This document shows positions 47,941 to 61,000 of a stretch of DNA of 64,000 bases, in pieces. Under the pieces are notes generated by a model. The model ran no database searches and was not told where the DNA came from. It saw nothing but the letters and a program-made list of their open reading frames with translations. The stretch spans positions 5,514,046 to 5,578,045 of the forward strand of contig NC_064041.1 of assembly GCF_932526225.1 (NCBI RefSeq), read 5' to 3'. The stretch's first letter is position 1. Each line of letters starts with the position of its first letter. The stretch comes from Nematostella vectensis. Lineage: Eukaryota; Cnidaria; Anthozoa; Actiniaria; Edwardsiidae. A program made the position numbers and the translations under genes.

Positions 47941-48114
47941 GATGGGAAAACGGCTGAAAAGAATCAGACAGGATGCATTTGGCTTTTAAGATTTTCTATT
48001 TTTTTTTTGCATTGCCGTCCGCCGCTTCCGTATGGTAGCTACTTTAAGCTCGCTAGAACTCAATCTTCTCCCTGCAACGAAGAAACACTGGCCTGAACAT
48101 TAGGACCGTGGCTC

Positions 48115-51100
48115 TTAAAATTCCCCGTAGAAATACGGCAAATTCGCAGTATAAGGGATATCATCAAATATTTCCCCACCAAGTAGCTGGGGCCAGGCAT
48201 GACTTGTGTTTGAATTTAACGCCAAAGCAGCGTTGGGGAACGCTTGGATGCTATTATAAACTGCTCTAAATGGGCTTAAGGATTCGCTATAACTAGCACC
48301 ATCACTGGCTAACGCTTGTCTTTGGCTAAATGTTTGGTTAATTCGCGGGTTCTGATTGGTGGAAGAAACGTTGTTGGGGATTTGTTCGTAATATCGCGTG
48401 TTCTGATTGATTGAAGAACCGATGTTGATGATTGGCTCGTAATATCGCGTGTTTTGATTGGTGACAGATCTGTTATTGCTGATTGGTTGGCTACATCGCG
48501 TATTTTGATTGGTAGATGTACCGCTGATTGGAAGACTATAACACGCACTTTGATCGATCAGAGGACGAATGTTAGCGATTGCTTGGCTTGTATTATTTTT
48601 GACAGCAGTAGCAGTGTAAGTTGAGTTCGTATTATTCAGTAATTCCGAGTTAACCATTCTCTGTACGAGGGGTGGGTATCGGTGGACTACTCCTTGATCG
48701 CCCACAGGGTTTTGATAGGATAGGTATTCTCCAAGCAGCGATGATCTTTGAAAGACGGGATCCAACGGCTGGGAATCCAGTCTGTAAAATAAATGTTAAT
48801 AATTTTTTTCATTATTGAAACTCAAACAAAAAACTTGCTTTTTTACCCAAAAAAACACAAATCAAAAGTTCTTACTTTCTGCGTAGTACATGATGCGTTT
48901 TTTTAGTAAGTTATGCCTCTTTGTTTTTTATAAAAATTTAGAATAACAAATAACAGTCTTATACACAGGCACCCCCTCCCCTGCTATAATTATACCCTGG
49001 ATCCACCCTTGCCCTCTTACCTTGCAGACTGCACAAGGCTGCTATTAGAGGTACTGCTGATGGTGGTTGGCGGTAACGGCGGTATATCACTCCCTATGCA
49101 TATTGATGACAGGTAGCGGAGCACGGGTGGGGGTGAGCACAAGCGCGGAGCTTTCCTTCCTCTAGGAGGGGACTGGTGGTTGTCAGCCGGATTAAGCTGT
49201 CTGAAAGCAATAGGCCATTCTAGCTATAATTTTGCGCGCGAATAACCATAGAAACCTACCTCGACCACCAGAATACAGCGCGCGCTTTTTTAAGCTTACA
49301 TCAAACGAAGCGCGCGCTGCATGCCGGTAGTTTAGGTAGGTTCCCATGGTCAGTGCGCGCATGCTTATAGCGGGAATGGCCTTTTACACAATTATAAAAA
49401 CATTAAGCTTAAAGAGGCTTTGTCAGTCGCGATGTTGTCATCCTAGTAAAATATCAATAGTGAGAAAGCATCCATTTCTATAGGCTTATTTGGTTCATAA
49501 CGTGGCTACCTCACCCAGTAGAAGCTAAGCTCGGATTAAGCAAGAATTAAATTTGATTTATATTACCGGAATTCCTATGTCGTTTGTTTTTAAACTGGGA
49601 AGGAGGGTAGAGGGGGGGGAAGGGTGTTAAATAGGGAAGGTGGCGTTTTTTAGATAAGGGGCGTTTGTCCCTGACATCAATACGAGGAACTCAGTGATGG
49701 TTGATTTTATCCTTTTTTGTACTCGAACTCATCTTAGTACTACATATGCACCATGCGTGCAACAATCGACGCCCTGCGTCAGAGACGAAGAAAGGGGCGC
49801 TCAATTGCATTTCCCCAGATTACATTATTGCCAATTCTTACAATATGCACTTTTGATCTGAGCAACAGCGACGACAAGATAGACAACGTAGGATTATCTG
49901 TCTTTGGCATACTCCCATTATCATAAATTGCAGGGGCGTTGACAGGGGTGTGCCCTAGTGCACATATGAAGAAAACACATCAATATTTGGGTGACCTTCA
50001 AACCCGCTCGGTCAATCTTTGGAAGGCCTGGGTGTAAGGGCTTTTCAAGATTAGTGAGATACAAATTTGACCAAGCTGTCAGGTTTTTTGACAAATTCTT
50101 GCTCGAGTCTCAAATTGACAGGAATCAGCATTTTTCACCATATTTTCTGTAGATCAGGGAGCGGGAAAACTTTAGCTTTTCTAAATATGGGCATCAATGA
50201 CCATATAAGGCAATGCAAACGAAGGACACTATCCTTAAGGAATATGTTTGATATGCGTTTTCGTTTTGGGGGGTCTGGTACCGAGTAATCTTTGTTTCTT
50301 GTGAGAGACCTTCTCCATTGACTAAAGATGGTCACAGCCACTATTTGTCTTTTCTCTGATTACAATTCATAAAGTTTTCTAAGCACCTGTGGAACGGCAA
50401 CCTTAAAAATGACAATAATCGTGCAGTTTTTCCAAATAAGGAATACATTAGTTTCCTTATATGGAAGTGACTGTGTTTGGCAAACACGACAATTTTTGGC
50501 CAAATTTTTTTGATATGGCTATTACGTCTTACCCGTTACGTCTCAGTTAAAAACGAATGTTCTTGAGAAATCACTTTTTCTCCCCCCTCCACCCAAGGAA
50601 AAATCCTGGCTATGCCCCTGAATAGGTTTACCTTTTTCCTTGCCGAAAGGATTTGGCGAATGGGTTGTGGTTAATCTTAAGGCGGACCACCTCCGGGTTC
50701 TGATAACACGTGACCGCCATAAACTCAGTCTCGGGAAAGTCAAACAACAACCGCTCACATTGAGTCGCGTGTAACCTTGTTATCACAAGTTGAACTTTGT
50801 ACTTTTGGAGGGAAGCTAGAACAATCTAGAGAAGAAAACAATGTAACAATTACTTGGTAAATACAGAAATGAAGAGTATGATGATGATTGCATTATCTAT
50901 GATGACAAAAATGATGATGATGACGACGGTAAAAACAAAATAACAAAAATGATGACGACGGGAAAAATAATGACGACGAAAAAAATGATGATGATGACGA
51001 CGACAAAAAACATTTGATGGGGGCGAGGAAGAAAACGATTACGACGAGAAAAATAATGACGACGATCGAGGACAAAAATAATGATGACGACAAGAAACAT

Positions 51101-53497
51101 AAAGATGACGACACAAAAACATGAAAATATACAGCTTTGCTTCAACATTATCATTCTTTAAAGTCTATAGGGTTCTATGTTTACCATCGATTAAGTTGAA
51201 AGCCTATTTTATTTCCTCTTTGTTATTATTATTTTTCTTTATGAAAGTAATAAAAACCTGGGTAAACATTCAAAATTCCGATTGTGACATAATGTGATAC
51301 GCACGTGATCACAGCAGGGCTTGATATGATTGGTCAATTTTAGCTTGTCAAACTTCGCCCCCTCGCTGTTCCAAATCTTCCCCAGGGTAGCCCCGTGGGG
51401 ATGGCTATTGATGACTCGCCGCTGGTCGAGTTTAAGCGCCGCTCCCGTCGCCACCCATGTGGCTTTGTTCAGGTCATATCTGTACCGGAAGTCGTCTAGG
51501 CTAATGATCTGCACTGTGCAGCTGAAATACTCATCGGGTTCCAGACCGGACAAGCGGAAGTCCAAAATCGGGAACATCCGCCTACAATGGAGACACATAT
51601 AGAGTCAGACAGTGAGTGGTCATTTGACTATTGTGCAATAACATAACGGCGCTTATGGCGTTCAGTTGAGTGGGGGGGGGGGGGGGGGGGGAGGGAGGTC
51701 ATCCGCCCCTTTTGCCCACCCTTAGATCTACACCCCTTTGTATTCAGATTTATCATTTTTCGCGCAAATGGCTTAAAATGTCATTATTCCCTTTAAACAC
51801 AGAATCGACGCAAACTCTGAGGATCTATTTGCTGACTCACTAAGGACCGCTCTGCTTTATAAATTGCTATGTTTCTCTCAACTTTCATCGGCAAAATGAG
51901 CTCGTTGTTTCTCTTGATGTTCCCCAGTCGCCCGTAAGCATCCATAATCTAGCGGCCACACCAAGACAACAGAAGGATAAGATTGTCACGCATGAAAAGG
52001 AGGTATCTCTTAAATGAAAAAAAAAACACCGCGTATAACAATCTCAGGTTTATGGGCCTGTGTTAAGCCACTTTTAGGTAGATGTTAAATATTATTCAAT
52101 CCATTTTAATTATTAGACATAAAGAAGAAAATTCCAACTCTGCTCTGGACCATTTCCAGAAAAAGAAAATTCTCAGATTCTCCAATGAAACGCTTTAAGC
52201 TTGATAGTCCTTAATTGTTTATAGGCAAGGATGTATTTTTTTTTAAACCTGGTTTATTAGAACTAAGCTATGCGGTGCTGATGTTTATCCTCATACCGAA
52301 GTAGAATCATATGAAAAAGAATCATGCAGTTTTTCCAAATAAGGAATATGTTAGTTTCCTTATATGGAAGTGACCGCGTTTGTCAAAAACGACAATTTTT
52401 GTCGAAATTTTATTGATATGGCATTAGGAAGCAAGTGACTACAGGTAGAATGTAGGAAGGAGGGGAGGGGTGGGGTGTTCCTACGTCACAATACAGAAAC
52501 AATAAGAAAATATTGGGGGCACAACTACGCCCATACTGGTCATTTTCTTATATATATATTTTTTTAAATACTGGAGGGGGGGGGGGGGGGGGTAACTGCT
52601 TCCAGTGCCCCACCCCCTGTTACGGCCATGTTCGGAGCTCTTTTTACGGACCTCCCCCTTCTGATATTTATGCACAGTCCCTAATACCAAGGGTAATTAT
52701 CACGATCACTAAACCCTCTGCCCCTCCCCTATATTGGGTCTTGTAGTCGGCCTCGTATTCCAGGATGGCTTTCTGAGTTTCTTATATGTGTTTATTCAGA
52801 TATGCCCATGGAAAATAGCCTCTCTTAAACTTTTTGCGCTCTGCCATTGGAATCTCTACGACAATGCCCCTAATCTACAGTATAATTTATATGCAAATGA
52901 ATCCGAGCCCATTGTGCTATCTTCATGATTGGAAAAAAGCGTATACAAAGTGCATCAAATAAACTATAGAAGTACAAATTGCACTTCAAATTCTGGACGC
53001 AGCGGAGTTTATTTGCCGCACATTGTCACGCCGTGCGAATTTGTAAACGTGTTAAAAAATAAGCAGCCGTCCCACCGTGGGCCCATGCAAATCAGTGCAT
53101 TCAAACAGAGCGCTAAATCTGAATATCAAAAAATTTAAACAATTTGCCTCTTTCAATGTACAAAACAGATAGATTTGAAATGTAAAAAATAAACAAAAAC
53201 CGTACGTTAGTCAGTAAGATATATGAGGTGATTTTAATGAAGTATCTTTAAAGGAATTAGACATTGAGGAATTAATTGATATTTCTGTACTTTTGCGCTT
53301 TTTCTCACATGGTTAATTTCCTTATCATGTTTTATTGGGTTCAGATTTGAGAGCAAAAGGGAAGCTAAGGGTGGAATAAAGCATGTTACATACCTCCCGG
53401 ACCGAGTTATAATCATCTCCGTTTGATGGCTGTGGAACAACCGCCATAATGATTCATCTCTGAGTTGAGCCTTAATTTTCTCCCTTCCATTACTCAT
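48115..53497 (-). CDS. Divergent T-box transcription factor
   Basis: A nuclear DNA-binding regulator of development. Five exons: 53497-53394, 51581-51305, 50825-50632, 49200-49021 and 48781-48115 (473 aa, all in phase). The T-box spans about residues 11-190: [92 protein letters not shown] and [12 protein letters not shown]. These match the family's invariant blocks, but the segment before LQKY is unusual, so I assign no subfamily. The T-box begins almost at the N-terminus. The Ser/Asn/Pro-rich tail holds about four 17-residue repeats ([17 protein letters not shown] type) that probably arose from a coding minisatellite. Intron 2 contains a GATGAC-rich microsatellite (50880-51120). Head-to-head with THOC3. 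Confidence 0.93.
48335..48550 (-). repeat. 51-bp coding repeat in the T-box gene
   Basis: Four to five diverged 51-bp units within the last exon give a 17-residue protein repeat with NQNTRYYE or NQNPR cores. The reading frame is kept because 51 is divisible by 3. Confidence 0.8.
50400..50525 (+). repeat. Dispersed repeat, copy 2 of 3
   Basis: Same family as 16855-16960 and 52322-52440: GCAGTTTTTCCAAATAAGGA, TTAGTTTCCTTATATGGAAG, then ACGACAATTTTTGG. Confidence 0.8.
52322..52440 (+). repeat. Dispersed repeat, copy 3 of 3
   Basis: Contains GCAGTTTTTCCAAATAAGGA and TTAGTTTCCTTATATGGAAG in the same order and spacing as copy 2; lies in T-box intron 1. Confidence 0.8.
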
Positions 53498-53945
53498 GTT
53501 GACATAATAAATGTGCGCGCTACTTCGAGATGACCGTGAGGGAATGGTACCAAAAGACTAAACGCATCAGCGGGTTGGGAAACGCAAACAGTGCGCGCGA
53601 TGCACGTCGGCCAGTATACAGTGCTGAGGCCGAAATCTCCAACCGTAAAGTTCCAGTTGCCATATGATGATTCAGCGCACAGGGCTCTATGCTCATTTTT
53701 TCCACAATGATCCCGCAAAGTTCTGTTGCGCGCGCAAGGCCGAGGTGCGATAGGGCGAGAGTGCGAATAAATGATTGAATTTCATTTCAGAATTCTCAAT
53801 ATTCGAAAACAAAAAGACTTCTGAATTTCCTCGAATCAAAAAGACGGGCCACGGGCCGAGACCCTCCAGAGAGAGGGTAGCCAGTCGACGGGAAGCCTGT
53901 GGAAAATGTTCAATCGCCCCAGTCTATCTCATTTATCGATCCAAC
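53498..53945. promoter_or_regulatory. Divergent promoter interval T-box / THOC3
   Basis: 448 bp between opposite start codons, with CG-containing sequence (GTGCGCGCGATGCACG, TTGCGCGCGCAAGG) denser than in the surroundings. The palindromic TTGCGCGCGCAA near 53728 may be a core promoter element; this is inference. Confidence 0.5.
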
Positions 53946-56900
53946 ATGGCGGCGACCATGGCGTCTAATAACCTTGACTATTTGAACGAAATGCGTAAGC
54001 ACTTTGAGTGCAATACGAAAACCAAAGATTTCACTGCACATAACTCGAAGGTAGAAAATACCATGATAGTTTTTTTCAAGGGATATTTCTGTATGCATGA
54101 CGAGAATTCAATCGCTCGCGTATGCATTACTACTTTACTCGATTTCCGTTCTCAAATTTTTGTTTTAGAGTAAACTTTTATATTTGCAATTAATGCATAG
54201 TAATTGTTAACTTTTCTATCCTCTAACTGTTTATAAACTCGTAGAACCACAATTGAACTTGTGGAACCAATCTTTGTGACAACATGGCTGATGTCTGTTC
54301 CCATATTACACGTGCACCATATATGTTTTTCGTTTCTGAGTAGCGACTGGTTTTTGATGACAGAAGCCATTTCGCAGTTACGGCAGCTGTTAGACCGCTA
54401 ACCAATAAGACAGCGCCGAAAAGCACCAGGCGTCAAGAAAGCAGACAACAGATACATGCAATATGCATTGAGTGAACAACAACGCAAGATTTCGAACTTT
54501 ATTCAATTGCTGGCTTTGTGTTTATCGTGATCGTGATTATAGGTGATCCACTTTTTGATGTTGTTTTGGTTCTGATTGATCTAAAGCTGTGACAGATGCA
54601 GAATTGGAAAAATTCAAAAGTCATGATTGACATCCATCAAAACACAGTTGTGACTCGTAAAGACACAGGGTGCCCGTGTGACTGAAAACAAGTGTAACAT
54701 CGCTGCACGTTTTTTTTTTTTGGATTTAGTTAAAGTGTAGTGCATGCTTATAGTTTGAGTGTAAAACCTTGAGTGTTCTATAACACAGTGCATGTAGTTC
54801 CTTTATCATAGAGAAATGTTGAGTGTAACATCGCTGTACATTTTTTTACATTTAGTCTAAGTGTAGCGCATGCATATAGTTTGAGTGTATAACCTTGAGT
54901 GTTCTACATATACAGTGCATGTAGTTCCTTTATCATATCAAAATGTTGTAGATAATGAGTGTAACATCGCTGCACGTTTTTTTTGGATTTAGTTAAAGTG
55001 TAGTGCATGCATATAGTTTGAGTGTTAAACCTTGAGTGTTCTATAACACAGTGCATGTAGTTCCTTTATCATAGAGAAATTTTGAGTGTAACATCGCTGC
55101 AGATTTTTTTACATTTAGTCTAAGTGTAGCGCATGCATATAGTTTGAGTGTATAACCTTGAGTGTTCTACATATACAGTGCATGTAGTTCCTTTATCATA
55201 TCAAAATGTTGTAGATGATGAGTGTAACATCGCTGCACATTTTTTTTGCATTTAGTTAAAGTGTAGCGCATGCATATAGTTTGAGTGTAAAACCTTGAGT
55301 GTTCTACAAACACAGTGCATGTAGTTTCTTTATCATATAGAAATGTTGTAGATGATGGGTGTAACATCGCTGCACGTTTTCTTTTGCATTTAGTTAAAGT
55401 GTAGCGCATGCATATAGTTTGAGTGTAAAACCTTGAGTGTTCTACAATACACAGTTCATGTAGTTTCTTTATCATATAGAAATGTTGTAGATGTTTTTGT
55501 AAAAGTTCTAAAATCAATGAAAACTATATATTGATATGTTGGAAAAATTACATAAGAAAGCCACAGACATCAAGTGGTAAAGAGATTTGCATCCATGATA
55601 CTCTGTTTGGTTTATGCTGTTTCTCAGCTAAAAGTAATACAAATCGTTAATTTACAATTAGACTACAAGTTTGAGTTTTCTATGAGTCAATAGATAGTCA
55701 ACGAGGTGCATAGCTATTTGATTATTTGAAAACGAGAACGAGTAGTCTAATTGTTTTAGTATAAATCCACTCACATACTACCTTCAAATACATGACAGTT
55801 TTTATAATTTTCTGATAAATATGACCACTTTTGTCACCGCTCTTTCGCTACTCACTATCTATTGCTCGATATATAGTGATTACGGGAGCCAATCAAATTG
55901 CGAGATTTGTGATAGTATGTGAGTTGATTTAATAGCTTATAGTCTATCCTGAGCTTGACAGACACTGGCCTAATTAGCAAATGGAAGAAAAGATGTTAGG
56001 GAGTGAGGGGAAAGGGGGTAGTAATCACAATTCATCAACCAAATTTTCTCATTGATAGGCCCTGAGTAATGGTGCAGTGCTCAAAATATATATTTTTAAT
56101 CTGCTAGATTTTGCCGGCTTTGTGAATTTTGGTAGAAGGAAAAGCCTGCATACTAAAAATATGAGAAGGGGATACAGAAAAAAGAATTACAAAGGCAAAG
56201 ACCAGAAAACAGCCAGCTGCTATTTTGAACCCTAATGGTGTCACGTTTGAGGTTTTTTTTTCGCCAATATAGATCACAGAAAACCCCATCACCTCCTTGA
56301 TACAAAGGACTTTAATTTGAGTTAATGAGATAATTGCTGTTCAAAAGCCCACTACACCATTTTTTAACTTTTTTTAGCAAATCAAATACAAATTTGTATG
56401 AACTTTGTCTAACATAACCTTGATTCATCTTGTAGGTTCATTCTGTGTCTTGGAGCTGTGATGGCAGACGTCTGGCATCTGGCTCGTTCGACCGCACAGC
56501 AAGTGTATTTGTTCTTGATAAAGACAGATTGGTGAGTGCTCTTTGTATTAGCGTGATTTGCTAACAACAAAAACCTATAAGTGAGTTGGAACATGTATAA
56601 CAGACGTATTATCATGCCTGTCAAATCTCCCGCATTAGGTTGAGCTACAGATAACCCACTTTTTAACAATTTTTATTGCTTCTGAATAATTATTTAATAG
56701 AAAATCAACATTTTGCCTATTTTCAATTAAAATAATTAAAACATGGCCTTGCGCACGGTGTTGCGCAAGCCTGGCTCAACAAGGAATTTCTCGACATTTC
56801 TTGTAGATTTACTGCTATTTCTTAAGTATTGCGTTATACGTATCCGGAATTTGGGATATAAAAGTTTGATTATTAAAAAAAGTCATACTTTTTTCTAACC

Positions 56901-57735
56901 TAATATTTGGTTTTCAAGTATGGATGTTATATGTAGTTACCATAAAGTGCAAATGTGTTTTGCCTTTTTTGCCTAGTTTTGCCCTATCGCACATTTTTTT
57001 GCCCTAGCTTGTTTTTTGCCTTTTTTGCCTTCTTTTGCCCTATCGCGCATGTTTTTTTACCTTTTTTGCCCTATCACACACTTTTTTGCCCTATCATGCA
57101 CTTTTTTACCTTTTTTGCCCTATCACACACTTTTTTGCCTTTTTTGCCCTATCGCGCGCCTCTCTAGAATCCTGCCATAAAAAATTCAAAATTTCATCCA
57201 GCTTCGGAAAATTCAGATTATGAGAGCTCATTAAACAATTTATTTTCGTTATAGAATTTATATTTCTCCATGCTATTAAGTTTGCAATATTCAAACTCAA
57301 ACGGGGCTAATTCTTGTCTTGCATAAGAAGATGAGAAGCAAGAATTAAAAATCAACAAATACCCGAGAAGTTTCAAATTATATCAACAGGCTACCAGCAG
57401 CCATTCCTTTCTTCTAGAATTGCGTCTGAAAAGTATATATATTATTCGCACTTGTTTTAGATTTCTCTAATGTTCGTAACAGCTGGGATAAATAGATAGA
57501 AAAAAACACTTCATAATGCATAAAAAGCACAATGAAAATGCAGAAAGAGTGTGTAGGCAAAATAAGTCAAAAAGGGCAAAAAAGGCAAAAGGGCAAAAAA
57601 GGCGAGATGAAGGCAAAAAGGGCAAAAAAAGGCAAAATAAGTAAAAAATGGTGGGATGTAATTTGAGTTCCTTTTTAATCAGCAAAAAGATGGAGCTAAA
57701 AAATGGGCTTTAAAACGGCCCGTTTTTATGGCACT

Positions 57736-57771
<36 letters not shown>

Positions 57772-57978
57772 ATGGTTGAAGGCTTTCATAGAAAGTGCTC
57801 AATACTCGAAAGTAGAGCGGTGTATAGTGTTGGTTTGAGAAAAATACAAACTACATAGGTTTCCCTACAGGTCTGTTTCGTGGTTGCCCACTCATCAGGG
57901 GATCCCCTGATGAGTGGGCAACCACGAAACAGACCTGTAGGGAAACCTATGTAGTTTGTATTTTTCTCAAACCAACAC

Positions 57979-58014
<36 letters not shown>

Positions 58015-61000
58015 TAATGTTTTTGAAATTTTTACTATCTCTAAATTTGGATTTGAGATGCACATTAGACAAATGTTACTCAAATAAAATTAGAAGTGTG
58101 TCGCTGTGTCGCTTTCTCAAGTTCAAAGTTATATTCATAAACCTAGCGTTACAATTTTTGTTGCGCTCTGATGTGCAACACCATGCGCAAGTCCACAACA
58201 ACTCCCTTGCGTAATGCAAGGATATGCCCACCCTCCCCCAAACATGGTTATACCCCACCCCTCCCCCCAAAAATTCTCAATCGTTGAGATTTTCGGAGGA
58301 TGACAGGTATGCATCTTTGTATCCGGTTGACTATTTGCGATACACTTAGACTATATTATTTGGACATCATGGTGCGAAGAAACAATGACTTTGGCTGCTC
58401 CTGAAGTAATCAAATGAAATTGAATTAAAGTAATACAACAGAACCACAGAATAATAATATTGTGAATTCTTGGATTTGAATATTATTTGCTCTAGCTGTT
58501 TTCCAAATATTGTTTGTGTGTGTCTAAATAGTTCAAAGGATTGGAGGCAGTTACATGTACCTATTTATAGGTTTTTGCTTATTATCTATGTTTGTATATT
58601 ATGTAGAAATGCTGTAAAAATAGAAAATATGGTAATTGACATATCACATACAACTAGTAGTGCCAAAGTTTCTCTCTGTTTTTTTTTCTGTTGTTGTAAA
58701 TGGATAATATAAAGCATAAAAAGAGAATTATTTTAAATTTTTTTCATGTTTTTATTCCAGACTTTAGTTAGATACATAATTTTTTTTTTTTGTGTCTCAG
58801 ACTCTGGATCATATATACAAGGGACACAATGAGAGTGTAGACCAGCTGTGCTGGCATCCCTCCAACCCTGATCTCTTTGTAACTGCATCTGGTGACAAGA
58901 CAATACGCATCTGGGATGCACGCAGTGAGTACATATTTTATGGGTTAAACGCCTCCAAGCACTTTTTTGTGATCTTGTGCAAGTATAGAAAAACAAAATG
59001 AAATTGGACCTTCATTTGTAAGCTGTGAAGTTTTTGGGAGTTTACGACGCGTGACGTGCTGGACATACCTATTGCCACATATCTTTAACATGTATATATA
59101 CATATTTACAGTAGGACCAATAAACGTGTTAAATCTTGCCCAATTTATTTGCTTTTCCTTTAACAACATACAACTTGCATTTTCTGTGGTTACATTTAAT
59201 TTTGGAGATTTAGCAGGGCCAAAGTTCAATCAGCCCCCACTTTATTGTTACCTTGCTACAGTATGTCCTCCATGATTTGCCCCTGGTGATGACCCCTTGG
59301 CCATATGCCCCTTCCCCAATCCCCTTAAATTGCCTGACTATTTGTTCCTGCCTTCTAGAGATCAGGAATCCTTCTGTCTGCCTGGCAATGCCCTTCCCCC
59401 TACTACTGCTACTCTTTAATCAGGGCTTCTGGATTTACGCGGGATTCTTTGCTAAATTACGTGGAAAATCAATCATTACGCGCTAAATTACGCTGGATTT
59501 TGCAATGCATTTTTCTTTAAAAATCAAAATTTTGCGGGATTCTTTACTGAATTACGCGCTAAATTACACGGAATATCAACCTTTACATCCAAACTACATT
59601 TTGTACTGAAGAAAAGCACAAAATAACTTGGAAAGGTAATTTTTTTGCGCGAAAATATCTTAGGCGAGTTTTCATTGGCTCCTATCCACCAGCCAATTAA
59701 AAAAGGTATTTTATTATTAGTCCTAGGCCTTCGCGGTTTAGCAAAGAACGCTTAGTCATTTTATTTGTTTTCGAAATTAAGTTCGAAATATCGCACTCTT
59801 ACGAAGAATATCTCTCTTTTTTACGAGAAATAGAGGATAGAACCCTAAAAGAACACATCAGCTGTGCATTTAAATGTTTTGTTTGTCAAAATTTAGCTAA
59901 ATTACGCGGGATTACGTGGACATTTGTGGATTATTCGGATTACGCGGAGAAAGCCAAATTATGCGCTTCTGCGCAAGCGCATAATTCCAGAAGCCCTGTT
60001 TAATGTTTTCATTGAAATGTTTTTATCTCTTTCCAAGGCATCAAGTGCGTCCATGTTGTGAACACTAAAGGAGAAAATATCAATATTTGCTGGAGTCCAG
60101 ATGGTAACACTATTGCAGTAGGAAATAAGGTATTTCAACTCTTAGAGAACTTTAGAAATCTCTCTGTGGCAGGCAAAATGTTGGTAGTAGGAGCTTGGGA
60201 TTCATTAGCGAACAGATAACTCTAAATTTCAATTGAAATCCTGTATCATTTGCTAAAAATCTCTGCATTAAAAATAATCTTGACAATATCCTGGATGTCC
60301 AAGACAGTGTTACATCATTGTAACAGTCTAGAGAATGCTGGCATTAGTAAAAGTTTGCCCTCCTTTGCTGATATTTTTTACATACTGTTTTACACATATT
60401 TCTAATTCTAGGACGATCTTATTACATTCGTGGACACAAGGACATATAAATCAAAGCACGATGAACAGTTCAAGTTTGAGGTCTGGCATTTTTTAAAGAA
60501 AAGATTGTGTAATCACAACATTTTTGTTAAAAGTTAAGTGTGTATTAATTTTAAATATTTTATTGTTTTTGTTAGGTGAATGAGATATCCTGGAACAATA
60601 CAAATGACTTGTTCTTCCTCACAAATGGCCATGGCTGTATTAATATCTTAAGGTACGTATAACCATGAAGAGACCTAACCTATGGCTTGGGGTTCAAAGC
60701 CCATATCACTGTGGCATTGTGACCCTCTTTCACTACTTGATTACAAAACTTAAATTTATCAACATAACCATGAAGAGACCTCACCTATGGCTTGGGGTTC
60801 AAAGCCCATATCACTGTGCCATTGTGACCCTCTTTCACTACTTGATTACAAAACTTAAATTTATCAACATAACCATGAAGAGACCTCACCTATGGCTTGG
60901 GGTTCAAAGCCCATATCACTGTGCCATTGTGACCTTCTTTCACTACTTGATTACGAAACTGAAATTTATCAACCATAAAATATGTCAGCATTTGGTCGAA

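Larger units (their letters stand above)
56612..58315. mobile_element. Possible 1.7-kb composite bounded by ACCTGTCA-type ends
   Basis: The left end CATGCCTGTCAAATCTCCCG and right end GGAGGATGACAGGTATGC are inverted and related to the element at 15552-15875. Inside are low-complexity inverted tracts (TTTTTTGCCCTATCGC at 56955-57160, AAAAAGGGC at 57545-57640) and the 160-bp palindrome. Whether it is one element or nested insertions is unclear. Confidence 0.4.

Noticed and set aside
58751-58770. Alternative acceptor TTCCAG/ACTTTAG for THOC3 exon 3
   Set aside because: Using it would place a TAG stop before the conserved WD40 segment; the acceptor at 58799-58800 restores the conserved frame.
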